A stretch of DNA of 5,858 nt, from assembly GCA_028749105.1 (NCBI GenBank), contig JAQUQF010000120.1, positions 1 through 5,858 on the forward strand, in the 5' to 3' direction. Source of the stretch: Acidobacteriota bacterium. Lineage in GTDB: Bacteria > Acidobacteriota > Aminicenantia > UBA2199. The translations under genes were made by a program, and so were the position numbers. Below the pieces are notes generated by a model. The model was not told the origin of the DNA. It saw only the letters and a program-made list of their open reading frames with translations, and did not search any database. Below are positions 1 through 5,137 of the stretch, one piece after another. Positions within the stretch are counted from its first letter, which is position 1; the number at the start of each line of letters is the position of its first letter.

Positions 1-21
1 ATCCAACTCACACCGGCTCAT
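1..21 (-). CDS. Possible first codons of an IS transposase (partial)
   Basis: On the minus strand an ATG at 21-19 opens a frame reading MSRCELD that runs off the window after seven codons. A weak ribosome-binding-like AGAGG lies about 11 bases upstream. The short N-terminus resembles the M-S-x-x-E-L-D start of some ISNCY/IS1202-group transposases, and the distance of about 105 bp from the putative IS end suits a transposase start. Seven residues cannot identify a family, so this is offered only because the context agrees with it. Confidence 0.2.
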
Positions 22-74
22 CTGTACCAATACCTCTGTCCCTGTCTGTTTGCGCATCCCCGCATCTTACCCCA

Positions 75-122
75 AAAGCGGACATCTCTATTTTGGACAA
101 AGCGGACATTACTACTTTGGAC
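75..122. repeat. Two abutting 24-bp direct repeats
   Basis: Copy 1 (75-98) and copy 2 (99-122) both begin AAAGCGGACAT and end TTTGGAC. They match at 21 of 24 positions, with no spacer between them. The unit carries a GC-containing half and an AT-rich half, like a protein-binding site. The most likely role is transposase binding at an IS end. An iteron or an operator for the downstream promoter at 143-171 is possible but less likely. Confidence 0.75.
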
Positions 123-142
123 TAACAAGGTTGCGGCGCCAC

Positions 143-171
143 TTTCCATTTCCTGCCTTTCAGTGTATAAT
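143..171 (+). promoter_or_regulatory. Sigma70-type promoter for the PilZ gene
   Basis: A perfect TATAAT -10 box sits at 166-171. A TTTCCA -35 element (4 of 6 matches to TTGACA) sits at 143-148, giving the optimal 17-bp spacer. Transcription would start near 178 and leave a leader of about 30 bases before the GTG start at 209. The promoter lies 16 bp beyond the putative IS end at 127, so it appears to belong to the resident DNA and to have been left intact. Confidence 0.65.
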
Positions 172-194
172 CCTTTTTCGATCAACTTCTTTGC

Positions 195-200
195 GGAGGA
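195..200 (+). promoter_or_regulatory. Ribosome binding site that fixes the PilZ GTG start
   Basis: GGAGGA ends 8 bases before GTG 209-211. It is the only strong Shine-Dalgarno sequence in front of a start in this frame, and it decides the start in favour of GTG over the upstream ATG at 50. Confidence 0.75.
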
Positions 201-208
201 ATCTTCCC

Positions 209-523
209 GTGGAAAAGCGTATAGAAAGAAGAAGGCAATATTCTATTGACCTACTGTACGGCAGCAACGACACCTACAGCCCCGGAACCGCCTGCAATAT
301 CTCGCTGCACGGCATGCTCATCCATGCCGAGAACAAAATCGTGCCCATCAACCACGAGATCAAGGTCCTGATGACCATCGACGGCGAAATTGTCTCCCTG
401 CTCGGTATCGTCTGCTGGAACAGCGAGATCCTCGACCTGAAGCCCGAGGCCGACAAGTGCCTCGGCGTCTTCATCCCCGATCCGCACCCCGAATACATCA
501 AATATCTCGGCCGCCTGAATTGA
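209..523 (+). CDS. Single-domain PilZ protein, probable c-di-GMP receptor
   Basis: The product is a 104-residue protein filled by one PilZ domain. PilZ domains bind cyclic di-GMP and pass the signal on to motility, biofilm or secretion machinery. Both binding motifs are visible near the N-terminus: RxxxR as R4-I-E-R-R8, and the [D/N]xSxxG motif as N30-I-S32-L-H-G35. Beta-strand-like segments follow (IKVLMTIDGE, SLLGIVCWN, CLGVFIPD). There is no signal peptide, membrane segment or partner domain, so it is cytoplasmic. The start is GTG at 209, because GGAGGA at 195-200 lies 8 bases upstream and the promoter at 143-171 lies just ahead. The frame stays open back to an ATG at 50, but that adds 53 residues with no PilZ character that cross the promoter and the tandem repeats. 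It is a monocistronic gene converging on the TonB_C gene. The partner and output are unknown. Confidence 0.85.
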   Translation: MEKRIERRRQYSIDLLYGSNDTYSPGTACNISLHGMLIHAENKIVPINHEIKVLMTIDGEIVSLLGIVCWNSEILDLKPEADKCLGVFIPDPHPEYIKYLGRLN

Positions 524-531
524 GCCCCCAG

Positions 532-547
532 CCCCCTGCCTCGGGGG
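532..547. terminator. Weak hairpin between convergent genes
   Basis: In the 62-bp gap between the PilZ stop and the TonB_C stop, CCCCC (532-536) can pair with GGGGG (543-547) around a 6-base loop. Neither side has a clear T-run, so this is not a canonical intrinsic terminator. Its place between two converging genes suggests a weak or factor-assisted bidirectional stop. Confidence 0.3.
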
Positions 548-585
548 ACTGCCAGCGGCGGTTGGGAGCACTCCGTATTTGTTGT

Positions 586-1239
586 CTATTGCAAGACGAA
601 CGTCACATTCAAGTCAAACGTGAGGCGAACCACCTTGCCATCCCTGACAAAGGGCTCGAATTTCCACTGCTTGATGGCCTTCAGCGCGGCTTCCTCCAGT
701 AGCGGCTGCGGTTTTTCTTCTGGCAGCACCCTGACCGCGGCCACATTTCCCTTTTCATCGATCGTCACTTCGATCTTGACCACACCCTGGAGCCCCTGCT
801 TCGCAGCCTCCTTGGGGTATTCCGGATTCACCATCTTGACGACCTTCGGGTCCTCCCTGGAAACAGCGGGCGCGTCCTCTTGCAGGGAAAACGTGATGCT
901 GACGTTGAAGATGATTGTCATGGCCTTGCCGTTGATGCGGTACGGCTCGTACTTCCATTGCCGCAGCGCCGCCACGGCGGCCTTTGCCAACAGCGGCTGG
1001 GGAGATGGCGTGGGCAGGACCCTGACGCCGACGACATCGCCGGAGGCATTGATGGTGGCTTCCATTTCCACGACTCCCTGAATCTTCTGCTTGCGGGCTT
1101 CCTCGGGATAGACCGGATCCACCTTGCTGACGATCTTGGGACGCTTCTGGGCATCGAGGCGGACCGCATTCTCGGACGCTGCCGGGACGCTTGCCGCCAG
1201 CATCCCCACAGTGGCGCAGATCAGAAATATTTTTTTCAT
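586..1239 (-). CDS. Secreted protein with two tandem TonB C-terminal domains
   Basis: The product is a 217-residue protein. Residues 1-21 form a signal peptide (MKK, hydrophobic core IFLICATVGMLAA, cleavage near VPAAS). Two TonB_C-type domains follow, at about 34-120 and 131-217. Each has the family pattern: PxYPxEAxKQxxQGVV, VRVLP, QPLLxxAAxxAxxQWKxEP and a closing TF.LQ strand. The two copies are both 87 residues, align without gaps and share 45 identical positions. The linker is only 10 residues (EDAPAVSRED). TonB_C domains normally contact TonB boxes of outer-membrane transporters using energy from ExbB/ExbD. Classical TonB has an uncleaved membrane anchor and a proline-rich spacer; neither is visible here, so a soluble periplasmic role is inferred. 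GGGAG at 1246-1250 lies 6 bases before the ATG. The gene starts 32 bases after the anti-sigma stop and is probably cotranscribed with it. The longer open frame reaching 1650 only overlaps the anti-sigma gene. Confidence 0.85.
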   Translation of the reverse strand: MKKIFLICATVGMLAASVPAASENAVRLDAQKRPKIVSKVDPVYPEEARKQKIQGVVEMEATINASGDVVGVRVLPTPSPQPLLAKAAVAALRQWKYEPYRINGKAMTIIFNVSITFSLQEDAPAVSREDPKVVKMVNPEYPKEAAKQGLQGVVKIEVTIDEKGNVAAVRVLPEEKPQPLLEEAALKAIKQWKFEPFVRDGKVVRLTFDLNVTFVLQ

Positions 1240-1271
1240 TTTATTCTCCCAGGGAAGCTCCATATTTTTCC

Positions 1272-1745
1272 TCATGCCCCTTCGTCGATCCTGGCATTGG
1301 TGATCTGCAGTTGGATCAAGTAGGCGCGGCCGGCGATGCGCCCCGATATGAAGGCGGCATTCATGGCATCCTGGCTGCCGCTGATGGTGACCACCATGGT
1401 CGGCAGCGGTGGGGGCACGCGCTCCCGGCGGGGCGCCATCCAGGGAGGATAAAGGAAGATCAATGCCGCAACCACCGCAGCGGCCACCGCCATGCCCCAT
1501 GCCGGCACAAGCCTCAGCCGGCGCGGTTTCGCTGGCAGCGGCTGCAACCGCGGCTGGAAATGAAGGCCAGCGGTCCATTCCTGCAGACCGGTCTTCAGGA
1601 CTTCGCCCAGGGCGCGACGCGCGGCGAGGAAGCGGGCACATTCGGCGCACGTACGGCCATGGAGTTCCATGACAGTGCTCTCGTCTGCGTTCAGCTCACC
1701 ATCCAGCCATTCTTCCAACCGGTTACGATACTGTTTGCATTTCAT
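1272..1745 (-). CDS. Zinc-finger anti-sigma factor, single-pass membrane protein
   Basis: The product is a 157-residue protein. The cytoplasmic N-terminus (about 1-78) carries the ZAS-type zinc motif HxxxCxxC as H29-G-R-T-C33-A-E-C36, with C3 nearby, in a helical Cys/His context typical of anti-sigma domains (YRNRLEEWLDGEL). An Ala/Val-rich membrane segment spans about 80-99 (LVPAWGMAVAAAVVAALIFL). A Pro/Arg stretch follows (RRERVPPPLP), then a short periplasmic tail of about 50 residues with no recognised domain. In this family the N-terminal domain holds the cognate ECF sigma factor inactive until a signal releases it. The start at 1745 overlaps the 3' end of the sigma gene by 23 bases, which suggests translational coupling and a fixed ratio of the pair. 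The TonB_C gene follows 32 bases after its stop. The signal sensed is unknown. Confidence 0.85.
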   Translation of the reverse strand: MKCKQYRNRLEEWLDGELNADESTVMELHGRTCAECARFLAARRALGEVLKTGLQEWTAGLHFQPRLQPLPAKPRRLRLVPAWGMAVAAAVVAALIFLYPPWMAPRRERVPPPLPTMVVTISGSQDAMNAAFISGRIAGRAYLIQLQITNARIDEGA

Positions 1746-2307
1746 GGATATCCTCCCGCCCGTGAGCCGGGTCCCACTCCCGGGGCAGCTTGTCCCGCAG
1801 GCGCTTCAGCGCCTCGTGCAGCCGCGACTTGACCGTTCCGGACGAAATGCCAAGCAGTTCGGCGATCTCGCCGAGCTTCATCTCCTCCCCGAAGCGGAGC
1901 ATGAGTATCTCGCGCTGCTTGGCCGGCATTCCGTCCAGCAGCGCCGCCAGCCGGAAGCTTCGTTCCTCGGCCTCGGCGGACCACTCGGGGCCCAGGTCAT
2001 CCGACTCGACATGGAGCCGGTCGGGCAGGGCGACATGGTGCCGCTGCCGGCGCAAGTGGGAAAAGCAGAGATTGCGCAGGATGCCGTAGAGCCACGTGTA
2101 CAGGAGGCAGTCGCCGCGAAATTCAGCCAGCGCCGGGATGGCGCGGCAGAACGTTTCCTGGACGAGGTCCTGGGAATCGCTGCGGTCGCGGCAAAAAAAA
2201 TAGGCCGCCCGCAGCAGACGGTCGCCATGGGCGTCCAGCATCGCCGCCACGGCTCCGGGGTCGCCTTGTTGCAGCAGCGACAGGGAGAACGTTCCCGCTT
2301 GTTCCAT
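1723..2307 (-). CDS. ECF-type RNA polymerase sigma factor
   Basis: The product is a 194-residue sigma70-family protein with only regions 2 and 4, the ECF size and layout. Region 2 covers about 25-92: the DLVQETF helix at 47-53 contacts core polymerase, and TWLYGILRN at 71-79 is the part that melts and reads the -10 element. After an acidic linker (about 98-116), region 4 covers about 117-173. It contains LPAKQRE-type sequence (GMPAKQREILMLRF) and the helix-turn-helix LGEIAELLGISSGTVKSRLH, which reads the -35 element. No extra C-terminal domain is present. The ATG at 2307 is preceded by AAGGGG at 2311-2316; the spacing is short but workable. It is the first gene of a sigma / anti-sigma / TonB_C operon, with the anti-sigma start inside its last codons. 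Autoregulation is usual for such pairs, and a candidate site is listed at 2407-2434. Its regulon is unknown. Confidence 0.92.
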   Translation of the reverse strand: MEQAGTFSLSLLQQGDPGAVAAMLDAHGDRLLRAAYFFCRDRSDSQDLVQETFCRAIPALAEFRGDCLLYTWLYGILRNLCFSHLRRQRHHVALPDRLHVESDDLGPEWSAEAEERSFRLAALLDGMPAKQREILMLRFGEEMKLGEIAELLGISSGTVKSRLHEALKRLRDKLPREWDPAHGREDIHEMQTVS

Positions 2308-2458
2308 CTGCCCCTTAGAGCATGCGGCCGTGAAAAAGGTTCATTTTTGCACCATGTTTTTTCGCCGGCCGTTTTTTCTGCAGTGGGATACGGCTGCGCA
2401 GGTGCGAGGAGATGGACGCCTGGATAGCGGTTCCCTAGAAAGCAAGAGAGCTTTTGAC
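2308..2458 (-). other. Leader region of the sigma-factor operon
   Basis: This non-coding stretch lies between the upstream operon's terminator and the sigma start. It contains the candidate ECF promoter, then a structured, low-complexity block. Two copies of GAAAAAAC on the transcribed strand (plus-strand GTTTTTTC at 2356-2363 and 2371-2378) flank the palindrome GCCGGC. Two copies of the self-complementary CGGCCG (2366-2371 and 2325-2330) could pair around a smaller A/T hairpin. A four-codon mini-frame, MVQK, falls inside it. I see no recognised riboswitch, small RNA or further gene. Confidence 0.4.
2407..2434 (-). promoter_or_regulatory. Candidate ECF-type promoter of the sigma operon
   Basis: On the minus strand GGAACC (2434-2429) matches the GGAAC core of many ECF -35 elements. 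TCTCCT (2412-2407) lies 16 bases downstream, close to the TCTGA-type -10 of SigmaE-like promoters. Its position upstream of the sigma gene suits autoregulation. The leader would be about 95 bases long. The -10 match is modest and no housekeeping promoter stands out in the spacer, so confidence is low. Confidence 0.3.
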
Positions 2459-2493
2459 AAAAAAGGGGGCGGCCGCGATGCGGATCCGCCCCC
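2459..2493 (-). terminator. Rho-independent terminator of the ABC/barrel operon
   Basis: Read on the minus strand, GGGGGCGG (2493-2486) and CCGCCCCC (2472-2465) form a perfect 8-bp GC stem with a 13-base loop. Six T residues (2464-2459) follow immediately. It begins 11 bases after the TAA stop of the barrel gene. This is a canonical intrinsic terminator, and it separates the ABC/barrel operon from the sigma operon downstream on the same strand. Confidence 0.9.
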
Positions 2494-2504
2494 GTGATGG
2501 AAGC

Positions 2505-5126
2505 TTAGAACTTGACGATAACGAACGCCCGGGAACGCACGACCTTGAAGTCGTCGTAGTGACTGCCCCCGATCCAGTCGTTGCCGGTCGCATAGTCGAA
2601 GATGTACCCGACCTGCAGCCCGGCGAACTCGGTCTTGCCCAGGAAATAGAGCTTGTTCTTCTTGCTGGAGAGATCGGCGCCGCCGTAGGTGATGCCGTCG
2701 TCGTAGATGCAGTAGCCGAGCTTGGCGTAAATCTCGTCGGTGATCTGGCAGCCCAGCCCGATGTCGTAGATCCACTTCTTGCTCTCGTAGTCGTCGCTGG
2801 CGGTCAGGACACAGGCGTTGTCCTCGTCTTTGATCATCTTGATCTTTCCGCTGACATCGAAGGCCCTGCCCAGGTTGAATGCGTACTTGAAGCGCAGCAG
2901 CCCGATGAATGTGCTGCGGTCCTGGTCCTCGTTCCAGATGCGGGCATTGACCGGGTAGACATCCATGTCCCGCCCCTCCCCGTTGGAGTTGTAGCCGATG
3001 CTGGTGACTTCTGCGGTCAGGTCGAGGCCGCTCTTGCTGAAGCTGGCGATGCCGGTGAAGCCCTTCCAACCGATGACGCTCTCGTAGGGGACCTCATCGA
3101 ACTGCGTCTCGCCATTATCGGCGATCGGCGACACCGTCTGGCCGAAATTGCCTTCATAGCCGATCCAGTCCTGGGTATAGCGCCAGTTCTCGCCGGCGCT
3201 CCAGGCATTCCAGCGGCCCGAGACGTCGTCGCCCTCGAAGCCCTCGGTCAGCAGGACGTCCTGCTCGCGGCGTGAGGACATGATGGAGATGTAGTCTTCG
3301 CCGATGTTGAAGTACTCGAAGGATAGGTTCAGGCCGACCTTGAACGGGTCCTGCATCAGGGCGGTCACCTTGAACATGCTGTCGCTGCAGTCCTTGGCCG
3401 GCATGCTGTTCCAGCCGCCCCAGTTCTTGGTGTAGTTCTCGGCCAGGTAGGTGGTCGAGGCGTTGGCGAACACGCCGTTCAGTTGCAGGAAATCGACGGG
3501 ATTGGCGTCGGCCTCGACGGAAAAGATGGTGCTCTTGAAGCGGTCGGTGGAATCGATCCCGTCGCGGGAATTGCTGTCGCTGGGATCGACCTCGAGGTCG
3601 CTGGTGTAGTAGGCGATCAACCGCACGTCGTACTTGTTGTTGGGTTTGAAATCGATCTTGCCGGCGTAGGCGTAGTCCTTGTTGATGTAGAGCTGGTTGT
3701 CGTAATCATTGCCGGCGGTGCGCCAGCCGGGGCCAGCCCAGAGGGACGGCAGGCTGATGCGCGCCAGGTCGTAGCTGACCGACTTGGCCAGCTTGGCGCT
3801 CAAAAAGAGCCCGGCGGCATTGTCACGGTCGATGTAGCGCAGGCGGCCGATGGTGTAGGGGCTGAACATGGCCAGGTCGCTGGAGCCGATATGGATCCTG
3901 TCGACGATGCCCTTCAGCCAGTCGGGGGTGCGCACGTCGGCCCAGGAGCCGCGCAGCTTGAACAGGCCCGGGCGCTCGATGTTGCCGTTATAGACGTTCA
4001 TGCTCCAGAACGTGGCCCAGTAGTTTTCGCGGTAACGGCTCTGGACGCGGGCGCCGACTTCGATGTTGTTGGACACCTTGGCCAGCAGGTTGAGCTCCAG
4101 CTCGGGAGCGACGCCGTTGTGGCCATGGGTGTGGTTTGTCCCCTGCGTGTTGTCGTTCTCATGCAGGAAGTTGATGAACAGCTGCCCGGTGGCCTTGAGG
4201 CCGAACTTGTCGCTCTTGGCGGCCTTGGCCGCTGGGGCCACGGGGGGCGCCGGGGCCTCGGGGGCCGCCGCCGGTTCGGCCGGAGCGGCCGCCAGGTCCA
4301 TGGCCTTGTTCAGGTAGACCATGGGCAGCTTGACATACACGTAGCCGGCCGGATCGTCGCCACTCACCCAGGTCGACATGATCTTGTGCTGCAGGTCGGC
4401 CTCATCCTTGCCGCCCTTGCCCGAGGAGACCAGCATGTCGAGGAAGTTGGGGTCGCCGTCATAGTCGCTGCCGCCGCCGAAGCGGTGCTGGCCCTCGTAC
4501 TCGTTGAGCTTGCGCACCAGGATGGAATTCCCCTCGGGAAAGCCCTCATTGGAGGTCAGCAGCACCTGCCAGCCCCAATCCTCGCTGACATCGGCGCCCA
4601 GATCCGACTTCTGGATGACGGCCGTGAAGCTCTTGCCGCGCGGGGTGATGCTGACCGGGACGATGATGTCGCGTTCCGTGTCGGCCGCCTTCATCTTCAC
4701 CTCGGTCTTGACCCTTGAGCTCGGCTGCGGGCTCATGATGACCGCCTTCTCCCAGTAGCAGCAGGGCAGGAACTCGGCGTTCAGGCCGGGCAGCGCGAAC
4801 TGGTGGCCGCTGCCGGCCTTGCCGTCCATGTCGATGAAGACGAAGGCCTGCTGCACGCTGAAGCCGCTGGCCATGTTCCAGGGGTTCTCCAGCCCCGCCC
4901 CCACGTTGACGGTCAGTTCGACCGTGCTCCCCTTGTCGTTCACGGTGAAGCCCGTGATGTCAAAGGAGCCGGGCTTGTAGACCGGGTCGGTGGGATAGAT
5001 GAAACTGCCGCTGCCGTTGTCATCGCCCGCCGGGTCCTTGAAGGAGATCTCCTTCTGAGCCAAAACAGGCATGGAAATGACCAGCAGGGCAAGGAACAGA
5101 AGTAATCCGACTTGCTTTTTTATCAT
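2505..5126 (-). CDS. Glucodextranase DOMON-like domain fused to outer-membrane beta-barrel
   Basis: The product is an 873-residue secreted protein. Residues 1-23 form a signal peptide (MIKK, then LLLFLALLVISMPVLA, cut before QKE). Residues about 26-270 match the glucodextranase C-terminal, DOMON-like family, with DPAGDDNGSG, YPTDPVYKPGSFDITGF, NPWNMASGFSVQ and FVFIDMDG. This module is known in glucodextranases, amylopullulanases and sugar-transport loci as a sugar- or surface-binding part. An Ala/Pro-rich linker follows at about 278-303. The remaining residues, about 307-873, alternate polar and hydrophobic positions in many amphipathic strands (e.g. GLKATGQLFINF, YDVRLIAYYTSD, KLYFLGKTEFAG). 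The protein ends RAFVIVKF, whose terminal Phe is the usual signal for outer-membrane barrel assembly. By eye 16-18 strands are plausible. No glycoside-hydrolase catalytic domain is seen. AGGAGG at 5131-5136 precedes the ATG, and the permease stop is only 11 bases upstream, so the two are cotranscribed. The inferred role is an alpha-glucan-binding porin. The frame remains open to 5852, but that part only shadows the permease. Confidence 0.82.
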   Translation of the reverse strand: MIKKQVGLLLFLALLVISMPVLAQKEISFKDPAGDDNGSGSFIYPTDPVYKPGSFDITGFTVNDKGSTVELTVNVGAGLENPWNMASGFSVQQAFVFIDMDGKAGSGHQFALPGLNAEFLPCCYWEKAVIMSPQPSSRVKTEVKMKAADTERDIIVPVSITPRGKSFTAVIQKSDLGADVSEDWGWQVLLTSNEGFPEGNSILVRKLNEYEGQHRFGGGSDYDGDPNFLDMLVSSGKGGKDEADLQHKIMSTWVSGDDPAGYVYVKLPMVYLNKAMDLAAAPAEPAAAPEAPAPPVAPAAKAAKSDKFGLKATGQLFINFLHENDNTQGTNHTHGHNGVAPELELNLLAKVSNNIEVGARVQSRYRENYWATFWSMNVYNGNIERPGLFKLRGSWADVRTPDWLKGIVDRIHIGSSDLAMFSPYTIGRLRYIDRDNAAGLFLSAKLAKSVSYDLARISLPSLWAGPGWRTAGNDYDNQLYINKDYAYAGKIDFKPNNKYDVRLIAYYTSDLEVDPSDSNSRDGIDSTDRFKSTIFSVEADANPVDFLQLNGVFANASTTYLAENYTKNWGGWNSMPAKDCSDSMFKVTALMQDPFKVGLNLSFEYFNIGEDYISIMSSRREQDVLLTEGFEGDDVSGRWNAWSAGENWRYTQDWIGYEGNFGQTVSPIADNGETQFDEVPYESVIGWKGFTGIASFSKSGLDLTAEVTSIGYNSNGEGRDMDVYPVNARIWNEDQDRSTFIGLLRFKYAFNLGRAFDVSGKIKMIKDEDNACVLTASDDYESKKWIYDIGLGCQITDEIYAKLGYCIYDDGITYGGADLSSKKNKLYFLGKTEFAGLQVGYIFDYATGNDWIGGSHYDDFKVVRSRAFVIVKF

Positions 5127-5130
5127 AGTT

Positions 5131-5136
5131 CCTCCT
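5131..5136 (-). promoter_or_regulatory. Strong ribosome binding site for the barrel gene
   Basis: AGGAGG on the minus strand lies 4 bases before ATG 5126-5124 and within the 11-base gap after the permease stop. It fixes the start at the signal-peptide methionine and supports separate, strong initiation within one operon. Confidence 0.8.
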
Positions 5137-5137
5137 T

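Larger units (their letters stand above)
1..127 (-). mobile_element. Probable terminal end of an insertion sequence
   Basis: This stretch has the look of an IS terminus. Two abutting 24-bp direct repeats (75-122) lie next to a possible end at 127; on the minus strand the end reads TGTTAGTCC going inward, so it starts with TG as IS21-type ends do. Further inward, about 100 bp from the end, is a possible transposase start at 21. Multiple short repeats at the ends followed by a transposase start are known for IS21-like elements. The repeat wording (AAAGCGGACAT and TATTTTGG) resembles ends I associate with IS21 or ISNCY/IS1202-type elements, but that is recollection and not a search. The element body would lie to the left of the window, so neither the other inverted repeat nor a target duplication can be seen. 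Confidence 0.45.

Noticed and set aside
75..122. CRISPR array
   Set aside because: There are only two units, they abut with no spacers, and no cas genes are present. The repeats fit an IS end better.
251..571. Minus-strand open frames opposite the PilZ gene
   Set aside because: They are complements of the PilZ coding sequence, have no ribosome binding site and have no domain.
1240..1650. N-terminal extension of the double-TonB_C frame
   Set aside because: It overlaps the anti-sigma gene out of frame and is Arg/Pro/Ala-rich without domain character. The ATG at 1239 has a ribosome binding site and a signal peptide.
2351..2365. Leader peptide MVQK in the sigma leader as an attenuator
   Set aside because: It is only four codons with no ribosome binding site and no run of regulatory codons, so it is probably chance.
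1669..2427. Plus-strand open frame of 252 codons opposite the sigma gene
   Set aside because: The minus strand encodes unmistakable sigma regions 2 and 4, and the plus-strand product has no family features.
2454..3275. Plus-strand open frame of 273 codons opposite the barrel C-terminus
   Set aside because: It begins inside the minus-strand terminator stem region, has no recognisable domain, and mirrors the codon pattern of the real gene.
3483..4718. Long plus-strand open frame of 411 codons antisense to the barrel gene
   Set aside because: Its translation is a low-complexity Val/Gly/Ala/Asp-rich sequence, as expected from the complement of a GC-rich gene. The minus strand here has a signal peptide, domain motifs, a ribosome binding site and a terminator.
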